DNA of 59,344 nucleotides from Gammaproteobacteria bacterium (GTDB taxonomy: Bacteria; Pseudomonadota; Gammaproteobacteria; Thiohalobacterales; Thiohalobacteraceae), in contig JAIOJV010000042.1 in assembly GCA_019911805.1 (NCBI GenBank), positions 1-59,344 on the forward strand, given 5' to 3'. Both the position numbers and the translations under genes were made by a program. Positions 15,393 to 23,344 of this stretch are shown piece by piece (positions within the stretch are counted from its first letter, which is position 1; each line of letters opens with the position of its first letter). The notes below the pieces were generated by a model that was given only the letters and a program-made list of their open reading frames with translations, did not search any database and was not told the DNA's origin.

Positions 15393-17546
15393 ATGAAGCC
15401 CGCACACCTCAAGGCCGTCGCCACCACGGCCAGAGAAATTCCTCTGCAGCCCGCGTCCCAGGACATCTGGGACAAGAAATACCGCCTGACGACCAAGACC
15501 GGCCAGGCGGTCGACCATGTGATCGATGACACCTACAAGCGCGTCGCGCGCGCCCTGGCGGAGGTCGAGGTCACCCCCGAGCTGCGCGAGACCTGGTACG
15601 AGCAGTTCGTCTGGGCGCTGCGTCGCGGCGCCATCCCGGCCGGCCGCATCATCTCCAACGCCGGTGCCTGGGAACACAAGCCGGCGACCTCGACCATCAA
15701 CTGCACGGTGTCCGGCAGCATCCGCGACTCCATGGACGACATCCTGGAGAAGGTGCACGAGGCCGGTCTGACCCTCAAGGCGGGCTGCGGTATCGGCTAC
15801 GAGTTCTCCACGCTGCGACCGCGCGGTGCCTACGTCGCCGGCGCCGGGGCCTATACCTCGGGTCCGCTGTCGTTCATGGATATCTACGACAAGATGTGCT
15901 TCACCGTCTCGTCCGCCGGCGGCCGCCGCGGCGCGCAGATGGCGACCTTCGACATCGGTCACCCGGACGTCATGGATTTCATCCGCGCCAAGCGCGAGGA
16001 CGGCCGCCTGCGCCAGTTCAATCTGAGCCTGCTGATCTCGCGGGAGTTCATGGAGGCGGTCAAGGCCGATGCGCAGTGGAAGCTCGCTTTTCCATTGAAG
16101 CCGGCTGAACTGGAGGCCGAGCCGCTGGACCTCGACGATCCCGAACAGGTGCTCTGGCGCGACTGGCCGGTCGCGGACGGCTACGTGACCAATGCCGTCG
16201 GACAGACCGCCTGCAAGGTCTACCGCAGCATCCGCGCGCGGCGCCTGTGGGACGTGATCATGGCCTCGACCTACGATTTTGCCGAACCAGGTTTCATCCT
16301 GATCGACAAGGTCAACGAGATGAACAACAACTGGTTCTGCGAGAACATCCGCGCAACCAATCCGTGTGGTGAACAGCCGTTGCCGCCCTACGGCTCCTGC
16401 CTGCTGGGTTCGGTGAACCTGACCAAGTTCGTACTCGAGCCCTTCACCGAGCGGGCGCGCTTCGACTGGGAGGAATACCGCAAGGTGGTCGCGGTGTTCA
16501 CGCGCATGCTCGACAACGTGGTCGAGATCAACGGTCTGCCGCTGGAAGGCCAGCGCGACGAGATCCTGCGCAAGCGCCGCCACGGCATGGGCTTCCTGGG
16601 TCTGGGCTCGACGCTGACCATGCTGCGCATGAAGTACGGCGCGCCGGAATCCCTGGAGTTCACCGAGCGCGTCGCGCGCGAGATGGCGATCGAGGGCTGG
16701 CGCGCCGCGCTGGACCTGGCCAAGGAAAAGGGTGCGGCACCGATCATGGAAGAGGAGTTCACGCTGACCGAGGAGATGCTGCGGCGGCGTCCGGACATGA
16801 CGGTCGACGGTTGGGTGGTCGGCGATCGCGTCCCGGGCCGGCTGCTGCATGCCAAGTACAGCCGCTACATGCAGCGCGTCGCCGAGGTCGCGCCCGACCT
16901 GGTCGAGGAGCTGGCGCTGGTGGGGGCGCGCTTCACCCATCACAGCTCCATCGCGCCGACCGGCACGATTTCACTGTCACTGGCCAACAACGCCAGCAAC
17001 GGTATCGAGCCCTCGTTCGCGCACCACTATTTCCGCAATGTGATCCGCGAGGGTCGCAAGAGCAAGGAGAAGGTGCCGGTCTATTCCTATGAACTGCTGG
17101 CCTATCGCGAGCTCATCAACGCCAAGGCCATGCCGCACGGCGAAGAGGACGATACCCGGCTGCCGGACTATTTCATCACGGCCGAGGACGTCAGCCCCGA
17201 GCAGCACGTCGACATCCAGGCGGCGGCGCAGAAGTGGGTGGACTCCAGCATCTCCAAGACGGCGAACGTGCCGACCGATTATCCCTATGAGCAGTTCAAG
17301 GATATCTATCTCTACGCCTACGAGCAGGGTCTGAAGGGTTGTACCACCTTCCGTTTCAACCCCGAGGCCTTCCAGGGCGTGCTGGTCAAGGAAAAGGACC
17401 TGGAGAACACCACCTACGTGTTCACCCTCGACGACGGCAGCACGCTGGAGGTCAAGGGTAACCAGGAGATCGAGTACGACGGCGAGATGCATACCGCCGC
17501 CAATCTCTACGATGCCCTAAAGGAAGGGTATTACGGAAAATTCTGA
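15393..17546 (+). CDS. nrdJa: adenosylcobalamin-dependent (class II) ribonucleotide reductase, large part
   Basis: This 717-residue catalytic subunit of class II ribonucleotide reductase reduces ribonucleotides using a radical from adenosylcobalamin. Motifs include TSTINCTVSG with the substrate-site cysteine, the radical-loop TNPCGEQPLPPYGSC (Cys and Glu), the nucleotide-loop APTGTISL and a C-terminal CTTFRFNP. The redox cysteine tail is missing here and is supplied by the separate gene at 17681, so the enzyme is split as in Pseudomonas nrdJa/nrdJb. It starts at ATG 15393 after CCAGGAGG. The class II enzyme does not need oxygen, which suits a facultative or micro-oxic cell. Two NrdR-type palindromes lie upstream. 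Confidence 0.94.
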   Translation: MKPAHLKAVATTAREIPLQPASQDIWDKKYRLTTKTGQAVDHVIDDTYKRVARALAEVEVTPELRETWYEQFVWALRRGAIPAGRIISNAGAWEHKPATSTINCTVSGSIRDSMDDILEKVHEAGLTLKAGCGIGYEFSTLRPRGAYVAGAGAYTSGPLSFMDIYDKMCFTVSSAGGRRGAQMATFDIGHPDVMDFIRAKREDGRLRQFNLSLLISREFMEAVKADAQWKLAFPLKPAELEAEPLDLDDPEQVLWRDWPVADGYVTNAVGQTACKVYRSIRARRLWDVIMASTYDFAEPGFILIDKVNEMNNNWFCENIRATNPCGEQPLPPYGSCLLGSVNLTKFVLEPFTERARFDWEEYRKVVAVFTRMLDNVVEINGLPLEGQRDEILRKRRHGMGFLGLGSTLTMLRMKYGAPESLEFTERVAREMAIEGWRAALDLAKEKGAAPIMEEEFTLTEEMLRRRPDMTVDGWVVGDRVPGRLLHAKYSRYMQRVAEVAPDLVEELALVGARFTHHSSIAPTGTISLSLANNASNGIEPSFAHHYFRNVIREGRKSKEKVPVYSYELLAYRELINAKAMPHGEEDDTRLPDYFITAEDVSPEQHVDIQAAAQKWVDSSISKTANVPTDYPYEQFKDIYLYAYEQGLKGCTTFRFNPEAFQGVLVKEKDLENTTYVFTLDDGSTLEVKGNQEIEYDGEMHTAANLYDALKEGYYGKF

Positions 17547-17553
17547 CAAAATA

Positions 17554-17662
17554 GATACAAGAGGCAAGCGGCAAGTAAAAACCCTGCGGAATGGCGGTCG
17601 CGGTACAGCGGCCTGGGGAGGATTGTTTTTTCACTTGTATCTTGACACTTGTATCTTGTAAC
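17554..17662. repeat. family H inverted repeat, empty form
   Basis: Arms GATACAAG-AGGCAAGCGGCAAG (17554-17576) and ACTTGTATCTTGACACTTGTATC... (17633-17662) enclose a 56-bp interior with no gene. The same arm words flank the four-helix-bundle gene near 50.4-50.9 kb. The element separates nrdJa from nrdJb. Confidence 0.75.
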
Positions 17663-17680
17663 TCACCAGAGGTGTAGCAG

Positions 17681-18385
17681 ATGTCCATCAGGATCGACAA
17701 AAAGATCGTCGGCTGCAGTGTCGTCAAGGAAGACAAGACAGAGGTGCCCAAGCCGGCGAGCGTGGAGAAGCCGGGCACCACCACAGACAACGTAGTGCAT
17801 CTGACTGAGCAGCTCGAGCGTCCGGAGATGCTGCTGGGCTCGACCTACAAGGTCAAGACGCCACTGTCCGAGCATGCACTGTACGTGACCATCAATGACG
17901 TCATTCTCAACGCCGGCACCGAGCATGAGCTGCGCCGCCCGTTCGAGATCTTCATCAACTCGAAGAACATGGACCACTTTCAATGGATCGTGGCGCTGAC
18001 GCGGATCATCTCGGCGGTCTTCCGCAAGGGTGGCGACGTGACCTTCCTGGTGGAGGAGCTGCACTCGGTATTCGATCCGCGCGGCGGCTATTTCAAGCGG
18101 GGCGGCAAGTACATGCCGTCGCTGGTCGCGGAGATCGGTGATGCCATCGAGTGTCACTTGCGTTTGATCGGTCTGCTCAAGGACGATGGTCTGGACGAGC
18201 ACCAGAAGAAGCTCATGGCCGAAAAGCGCGCCCAATACGAGGCGACCGTCAAGACCGCATCGACCCAGGACCCGGACGACTTTCCGGAAGGTGCGCAGCT
18301 GTGCACCAAGTGCAATACTAAGGCCGCCATCCAGATGGACGGCTGCCTGACCTGTCTGAACTGCGGCGATTCGAAGTGCGGTTAG
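17681..18385 (+). CDS. nrdJb: class II ribonucleotide reductase, C-terminal part (TSCPD domain)
   Basis: This 234-residue protein supplies the C-terminal part of the split class II reductase. It has a TSCPD-type domain (about residues 45-165; LYVTINDVILNAGTEHELRRPFEIFINSKN) and a C-terminal redox tail with CTKCNTKAAIQMDGCLTCLNCGDSKCG-type cysteines, which should re-reduce the active-site disulfide of NrdJa through thioredoxin. Without it NrdJa cannot turn over. The gene follows nrdJa after a 134-bp spacer occupied by an inverted repeat; GGTGTAGCAG precedes the ATG. The pairing of large part, TSCPD part and Cys tail makes the call firm. Confidence 0.9.
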   Translation: MSIRIDKKIVGCSVVKEDKTEVPKPASVEKPGTTTDNVVHLTEQLERPEMLLGSTYKVKTPLSEHALYVTINDVILNAGTEHELRRPFEIFINSKNMDHFQWIVALTRIISAVFRKGGDVTFLVEELHSVFDPRGGYFKRGGKYMPSLVAEIGDAIECHLRLIGLLKDDGLDEHQKKLMAEKRAQYEATVKTASTQDPDDFPEGAQLCTKCNTKAAIQMDGCLTCLNCGDSKCG

Positions 18386-18503
18386 GCCCGTAGCGGGGTG
18401 GTGTTCGGACACGATTGTGGGTCAGGGCCCGGCGGCGGGGGAGCGTTGCAGTGCCGGCGGCGTGCGAAGAATCACACAAGCCATTGTTTGGGACGGTAAT
18501 ACG

Positions 18504-18728
18504 ATGCTATTACAACAAACACCGTTACCCGGTTACTGGTACACGAATATCGTCGGGCAGCTCATCCAGGTCCGCGCGTTGATGTACAACGGCAGGCGCG
18601 TGTCCTGCGTGGTCCTGGAGTACGCCAACGGCAAGCGCGAGTTCGTCGATATGCGCGGCTGGTATTACCTCGACCTGGCCCTGCATTCGCCACGGTTGCA
18701 ACGCCAGGGGCACGCACGCGACCTGTAG
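18504..18728 (+). CDS. small hypothetical protein (74 aa, SH3-like?)
   Basis: A 74-residue protein starting at MLLQQTPLPGYW. It is rich in beta-strand patterns (NIVGQLIQVRALMYNGRRVSCVVLEYANGKREFVDMRGWYYLDL), which would suit a small SH3-like or WYL-type barrel. Codon composition is coding-like and the frame lies in a gap between nrdJb and the convergent hydrolase. No ribosome binding site stands out, and an alternative longer frame from 18417 is less likely because it starts in non-coding-looking DNA. No family recognised. Confidence 0.6.
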   Translation: MLLQQTPLPGYWYTNIVGQLIQVRALMYNGRRVSCVVLEYANGKREFVDMRGWYYLDLALHSPRLQRQGHARDL

Positions 18729-18764
18729 GGCGCGCGGGTCGACCACCCCGGTATACGGCTGCCG

Positions 18765-19583
18765 TCAGCGCGGCAGGGCCGCCAACCAGGCCCGAATCTC
18801 AGTGAGCAGGAGCTCTCCGGCACCCTGGAAGTCATGGTCCGCGCCGGCTACCCGCCGCTGGTCCGAGTGGACATTGCCCGCCGACCGCAGTGCAGCGAGA
18901 CGTCGGGGGGCCATGCGCTGTACCCCCGCATGATCTTCGCTGCCATAGATGTCCAGCACCGGTACGTGCATGCCTTCCAGGGGAAAGGGCTGGCGCATGG
19001 GTTGGCGGTAGTCGGTGGCGCCCAGACCGATACCGATGAAGCCGTCGATTGCGGCATCGCCGCGTTCGGCAATCCAGCGCATGGCCATGTGTGCACCGCA
19101 ACTGTGGGCGATGATGACGACGCGTGTGGCGCCCTGCGCATGCAGATACTGCAGTGCGGCGTCGATGCGCGGCAGGGCCTCGGGGAAGATCTCGACATAA
19201 TCGTAGTACTTGGCGTCTTTGCCGAGGACCGGTAGCTGGATGGCGAGGCTGGCCCAGCCGTCAGCGGGCAGCGCGGTGCGCAGCGGATGCACGATGTTCG
19301 GCCAGTCCGGGTGCAGCCCGCGCCCGTGCAGAATCAGCACGGCCTGGTGTGGCTCAGCCGTCTCGCTGGCGGTATGGATGCCAAGGAAGCGCTGTCCGCC
19401 GGCCTCGAGGTAGATGGGCTCGCCCTCCAGGATGGCATCTTCGATCTCCGCGGCGAGGCGCGCCTCCCGGTCCCGGTCCGCGCCACCGGCGGATTCCGCC
19501 GCCCCCAGACCGCTGGCCAACAGCCACGCGGCTCCACAGAGTGCGGCGATGAACGGGGCTGTGACCTGGGACGGGCGTGGCAT
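18765..19583 (-). CDS. DUF3530-like periplasmic alpha/beta hydrolase
   Basis: This 272-residue exported protein has a signal peptide (residues 1-28, cleavage near GLGAAES). The alpha/beta-hydrolase core carries an HGRGLHPDW oxyanion loop, nucleophile elbow AHSCGAH (Ser about 172) and a terminal His in GADHDF. The N-terminal 'ILEGEP-x-YLEAGGQRFLGI' and 'HPLRTALPADGWASLAIQLPVL' segments identify the family annotated DUF3530. A paralogue with the same segments is encoded at 37784-38647. Substrates are unknown; the family is usually near stress genes. It faces nrdJb and the small 74-residue gene in convergent orientation. Confidence 0.78.
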   Translation of the reverse strand: MPRPSQVTAPFIAALCGAAWLLASGLGAAESAGGADRDREARLAAEIEDAILEGEPIYLEAGGQRFLGIHTASETAEPHQAVLILHGRGLHPDWPNIVHPLRTALPADGWASLAIQLPVLGKDAKYYDYVEIFPEALPRIDAALQYLHAQGATRVVIIAHSCGAHMAMRWIAERGDAAIDGFIGIGLGATDYRQPMRQPFPLEGMHVPVLDIYGSEDHAGVQRMAPRRLAALRSAGNVHSDQRRVAGADHDFQGAGELLLTEIRAWLAALPR

Positions 19584-19658
19584 GCGAGGTCCTGCGCGGT
19601 GAGTTTGGTAGACTATAGCCCTTCGCTGCGGCCGAGTAACCCTGAGGCATTCATTTCA

Positions 19659-19854
19659 GCCACGGGACCCACGGAACTTGAAACCCGCCACGGAACGCAT
19701 GGACAGAATCGAATGGCACTCACTGAAACCCTCCCTGGCCACGGAACAACACGGGAAAAGAGCCATTATATAAGGCCCGTAAATTGTACCGCGGGTGATG
19801 ATCCCGGGTTTACGTATGGAGTTCTTTCCGTGTTGGTCTGTGGGTTCCGTGGCC
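19659..19854. repeat. family A repeats between divergent genes
   Basis: Short CCACGGAA-type words at 19659-19675, 19686-19703 and 19736-19757, and the matching right arm at 19825-19854, occupy the 296-bp spacer between the two hydrolases. The loop contains CCCGTAAATT...CCCGGGTTTACG, related to the long-loop copies near 48.2 and 48.95 kb. Confidence 0.75.
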
Positions 19855-19879
19855 AATGCCGTTCCTGGAGTAACCGATC

Positions 19880-20575
19880 ATGCATATAGTCGAGCCCGGC
19901 CACCACTGGTATGACGGTACCGAGAGCGTCACCAGCTGCGTCGGCGAATCTGTGTGGATTCCCGGTCCGGCGGGTGCCCTGGAAGGTGTGACCGCCTGTC
20001 CCGCCGAGGGCGTGCCCATACACGGTGTCGGGGTGGTCTGTCACCCGCACCCGCTCTACGGTGGGACGTTGAACAACAAGGTGGTGGATTATCTGTCACG
20101 CACCCTCAACGCCCTGGGCGTTGCGACGGTACGTTTCAATTTCCGCGGTGTGGAGGGCAGCGCAGGCGCCTACGCCAACGGCGACGGCGAGGCCGACGAC
20201 CTGCGCGCGGTCCTGACCTGGACACAGCGGCTGCGACCGGGCCAGCCGCTGTGGCTGGCCGGCTTCTCTTTCGGTGCCTATGTGGCCCTGAAGGTCGCGC
20301 GCGAGTTCCCCCTGGTGCGACTGATCACGGTGGCGCCACCGGTGAACTTCTTCGATTTTTCCACCCTGACGCCGCCCGACTGCCCCTGGATCGTGGTACA
20401 GGGCGAGGCCGACGAAATCGTGCCGGCCGAGGCCGTATTCGAGTGGCTGGCAGGCCAGGACGCCGCGCCCGACATCATCCGCATGCCGGGTATCGGGCAT
20501 TTCTTCCACGGCCAGCTCAATCAGTTGCGTGACCGCCTCGTGGACCGCATCCGTGCCGCCGACACCGTAAGCTGA
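19880..20575 (+). CDS. alpha/beta hydrolase (dienelactone-hydrolase-like)
   Basis: This 231-residue cytosolic alpha/beta hydrolase has no signal peptide. Motifs are HPHPLYGGTLNNKVV (a hallmark of the small bacterial family often named 'alpha/beta hydrolase, CocE-like'), RFNFRGVEGSAG, nucleophile elbow GFSFGAY, acid loop GEADEIVPAEAV and catalytic His in GIGHFFHG. It probably cleaves a small ester or lactone. The first 20 residues are less conserved-looking and the true start may lie at a later in-frame codon. The gene stands alone between family A repeats. Confidence 0.85.
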   Translation: MHIVEPGHHWYDGTESVTSCVGESVWIPGPAGALEGVTACPAEGVPIHGVGVVCHPHPLYGGTLNNKVVDYLSRTLNALGVATVRFNFRGVEGSAGAYANGDGEADDLRAVLTWTQRLRPGQPLWLAGFSFGAYVALKVAREFPLVRLITVAPPVNFFDFSTLTPPDCPWIVVQGEADEIVPAEAVFEWLAGQDAAPDIIRMPGIGHFFHGQLNQLRDRLVDRIRAADTVS

Positions 20576-20635
20576 GTGGCGCCTGGCCCGGCAGCCGGGG
20601 TGTCCGGAGGGATGTCCGGCGAGACAAAGCTGTTT

Positions 20636-20698
20636 TAGCCACGGAAACACACGGAAAGTGGTGTCGCGGGGTTTTGGATTCCGTGTGCTTTCGTGGCC
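20636..20698. repeat. family A compact inverted repeat
   Basis: Left arm 20636-20656 (GCCACGGAAACACACGGAAA) and right arm 20676-20698 form a hairpin with a short loop. The 303-bp spacer 20576-20878 contains nothing else that I recognise. Confidence 0.85.
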
Positions 20699-20878
20699 AA
20701 CACGGTTTTCGGGTTGATCAGGGATTACTTGGAATTCGTCTCACCGCGCGCAGTTTCTTGTTATCCTTTTGGCCGGCCCCTGCCGGGGCGCGACGGCGAT
20801 CAAGGCGATTGCGTCACCGTCGACCCGGGCATGTGTCTGATCCGATCATCCAGGGAACCGCCCAGCGTTAGCGCCACT

Positions 20879-22645
20879 ATGTATTGCAGACACTTCGGCC
20901 TTGATGCAAAGCCGTTCTCGATCACGCCCGATCCCCGGTTTTTGTTCCTGAGCGAGCGTCACCGCGAGGCGCTCGCGCACCTGTTGTACGGTGTCGGCGA
21001 AGGCGGTGGTTTCGTGCAGCTCACCGGCGAGGTCGGGACCGGCAAGACGACCTTGTGCCGCGCGCTGCTCGAACAGTTGCCGCAATCGGTCGACATCGCC
21101 CTCATCCTCAATCCCAAACTCAGCGGCCTGGAGCTGGTGGCGGCGGTCTGCGACGAGCTCAAGGTCGACTATCCGCGCGACACCCAGAGCCTCAAGGTGC
21201 TGGTGGACCATCTCAACGAACACCTCCTGCGCGCGCATGCCGCCGGCCGTCGCACCGTGCTGGTCATCGACGAGGCGCAGAACCTGAGCGCCGAGGTGCT
21301 GGAACAGATCCGGCTGCTGACCAACCTCGAGACGGCCCAGGCCAAGCTGCTGCAGATCATCCTCATCGGCCAGCCGGAGCTGCAGGCGCTGCTGGCGCGC
21401 AACGAACTGCGTCAACTCGCCCAGCGCATCACGGCGCGCTATCACCTGGGCTCGCTCAGCCGCGCCGAGACGCAGATCTATATCGCCCACCGTCTGAAGG
21501 TCAGCGGCGGTCACGGTAACCTGTTCACGCGCGGGGCCATCGACGCTGTGCAGCGCCTGTCGGGCGGCACGCCGCGGCTGATCAATGTCCTTTGTGACCG
21601 CGCCTTGCTGGGGGCCTATGTCGAGGACCGGCAGCGCGTGGATGCCAGGCTGGTGCGGCGTGCCGCGCGGGAGGTATTGCCCGAGGTCCAGGCCGGCTAC
21701 GGTGCGCGGAGCATCTGGCCCTGGGTCGCCGGCGTGGCGCTCGTCGCCGGCGCCGCGGTACTGGGCTGGCGGGTGGGCGATCACCCGCAGGACCTTTTGT
21801 CGTTCGGCGGTGTCGCCTCGGAAGAGGCCCGGCCGGCCGCGACGGATGCCCCCCATGCCGGCCCCGGTGAGCCCGGTGAGCCCGATAAGCTCGCGGCGTT
21901 TGGCACGGTCGCTGGGACAACGTCGCCGGACCCGCTGCAAGATGACGCCGAACTGCTGCCACCGCCTACTACGATGGACGCGGAGTCGCCGCCACCCGTG
22001 GCGGCGTTGGGCGCTGCACTGCTGACCGCCGCGGCCGATGAGAGCTCCGAGTTGTTGACGTGGAGCGGTCTGTTCAAGTTGTGGGATGCCGCGCTCTATC
22101 TGGACGGGCAATTACAGCCGTGCGATCAGGCCGCGCACCAGGGGCTGCGCTGCCTGGTGCGCGCCGGCAACTGGACGCAGCTGCGCAGCCTCGACCGTCC
22201 GGCCGTGCTGCAGATGATCGCGCCCGACGGTCGGCGCGTGTCCGCGTTACTGCGCAGCCTCGATACGGATGCGGCCGGTATCGAGGTCGGCGGTGAGCTG
22301 CTCCATACGCCGCTGGCGGGGATCGAACGGTACTGGCATGGCCAGTTCGTGCTCTTGTGGCGCCCGCCGGTCGGGCACGAGGTCCTGCGCACGGGCGCGC
22401 GCGGCGCCGATGTGGCCTGGCTGCACGATCTGCTCGACCGGCTGCAGCCGGATGCCGCGGGCGGCGCCGGGGCAGCCGATGTCTACGATACCGCCCTGGC
22501 CGAGCGCGTCCGGCGCTTCCAGGCCGCCCACGCGCTCGAGGCGGACGGCGTCGTCGGTACCCTGACCCTGATCCATCTGAATTCCGCCGACCGGCGGTCC
22601 GGCGGTCCGCGGCTGTCGGGCGCTGCGCTGGCGAGGGACGGCTGA
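20879..22645 (+). CDS. gspA: GspA/ExeA-type AAA ATPase with peptidoglycan-binding domain
   Basis: This 588-residue inner-membrane ATPase starts at MYCRHFGL-DAKPFSI, the canonical ExeA/GspA opening. The AAA domain (about 10-270) has Walker A GEVGTGKTT and Walker B VLVIDEAQNL. A single membrane helix lies around residue 285-300, followed by a periplasmic Ala/Pro-rich segment and a C-terminal domain with peptidoglycan-binding repeats (RRFQAAHALEADGVVGTLTLIHL). GspA with GspB remodels peptidoglycan to let the type II secretin assemble. GspB follows after 3 bp and a secreted protease follows GspB, so this looks like an accessory secretion operon. No other gsp genes are in the window. Confidence 0.9.
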   Translation: MYCRHFGLDAKPFSITPDPRFLFLSERHREALAHLLYGVGEGGGFVQLTGEVGTGKTTLCRALLEQLPQSVDIALILNPKLSGLELVAAVCDELKVDYPRDTQSLKVLVDHLNEHLLRAHAAGRRTVLVIDEAQNLSAEVLEQIRLLTNLETAQAKLLQIILIGQPELQALLARNELRQLAQRITARYHLGSLSRAETQIYIAHRLKVSGGHGNLFTRGAIDAVQRLSGGTPRLINVLCDRALLGAYVEDRQRVDARLVRRAAREVLPEVQAGYGARSIWPWVAGVALVAGAAVLGWRVGDHPQDLLSFGGVASEEARPAATDAPHAGPGEPGEPDKLAAFGTVAGTTSPDPLQDDAELLPPPTTMDAESPPPVAALGAALLTAAADESSELLTWSGLFKLWDAALYLDGQLQPCDQAAHQGLRCLVRAGNWTQLRSLDRPAVLQMIAPDGRRVSALLRSLDTDAAGIEVGGELLHTPLAGIERYWHGQFVLLWRPPVGHEVLRTGARGADVAWLHDLLDRLQPDAAGGAGAADVYDTALAERVRRFQAAHALEADGVVGTLTLIHLNSADRRSGGPRLSGAALARDG

Positions 22646-22648
22646 CCC

Positions 22649-23344
22649 ATGTCCTACATTCTCGAGGCACTGAAAAAATCCGAGCAGGAACGGCATATCG
22701 GCCATGTGCCGGACCTCACCGTGACGCAGGAACCGGCGCCGGCGACACGCGTGACCGCCCGTTGGCCATGGCTGCTGGCCGTCATCCTGCTGCTCAATGC
22801 CACGGTCATCGGTCTGCTGGTCTGGCGGCCGTGGCAGACGCCGGTGCCAGTGGTCGTGGGGGCCGAACGCGACCCCCGGCCCGCGGCCGGCGAGGGTGTC
22901 TCGCCGGTGCCGATCGGGTCCACGACCGCGGCTGCGTCTGTGCCCGCAGCCGCTGCCGCAGCGCCCGCGCTGATCGAGCCGGCAGCATCCGCCGCGCCGT
23001 CCATCACGGCCAGCGCACCCATCGATCCGGGGTCGACCGCGCGTGTCGCTGCAGTACCTGCGCCGGAGGAGCGCCCGGTGACAGCCGCACGCAGCCCCTC
23101 CGACTGGCGCGCGACGACGCCGCGCTGGCAGGACCTGCCGGTGGAGGAGCGCAGCCGGCTGCCGGTACCGCGCTTCGACGTCCATGTGTTCGCACAGGAA
23201 CCGTCCCGGCGCTTCGTGCTGGTCAATCTGAAGAAGTACCAGGAGGGAGATCGGCTCGATCAAGGTGTGACCCTTGACGCCATTCTCGCCGAGGGTGTCG
23301 TGCTGTCCTATCAGGGGCAGCGTTACCGGGTGGATCGTCCATAG
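22649..23344 (+). CDS. gspB: GspB-like secretion accessory protein
   Basis: This 231-residue protein opens with MSYILEALKKSEQERHIG, the standard GspB/ExeB signature. It then has one membrane helix (about residues 35-55), a long Ala/Pro-rich periplasmic linker and a C-terminal globular domain (LPRFDVHVFAQEPSRRFVLVN-type strand order). It pairs with GspA in the inner membrane and helps the secretin cross the peptidoglycan layer. The ATG lies 3 bases after the gspA stop, and its own stop overlaps the start of the protease gene (TAGTG). Confidence 0.9.
   Translation: MSYILEALKKSEQERHIGHVPDLTVTQEPAPATRVTARWPWLLAVILLLNATVIGLLVWRPWQTPVPVVVGAERDPRPAAGEGVSPVPIGSTTAAASVPAAAAAAPALIEPAASAAPSITASAPIDPGSTARVAAVPAPEERPVTAARSPSDWRATTPRWQDLPVEERSRLPVPRFDVHVFAQEPSRRFVLVNLKKYQEGDRLDQGVTLDAILAEGVVLSYQGQRYRVDRP

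Noticed and set aside
15198-16943. Large minus-strand frame opposite nrdJa
   Set aside because: The sense strand encodes class II reductase motifs throughout. The antisense frame has no start signal or domain.
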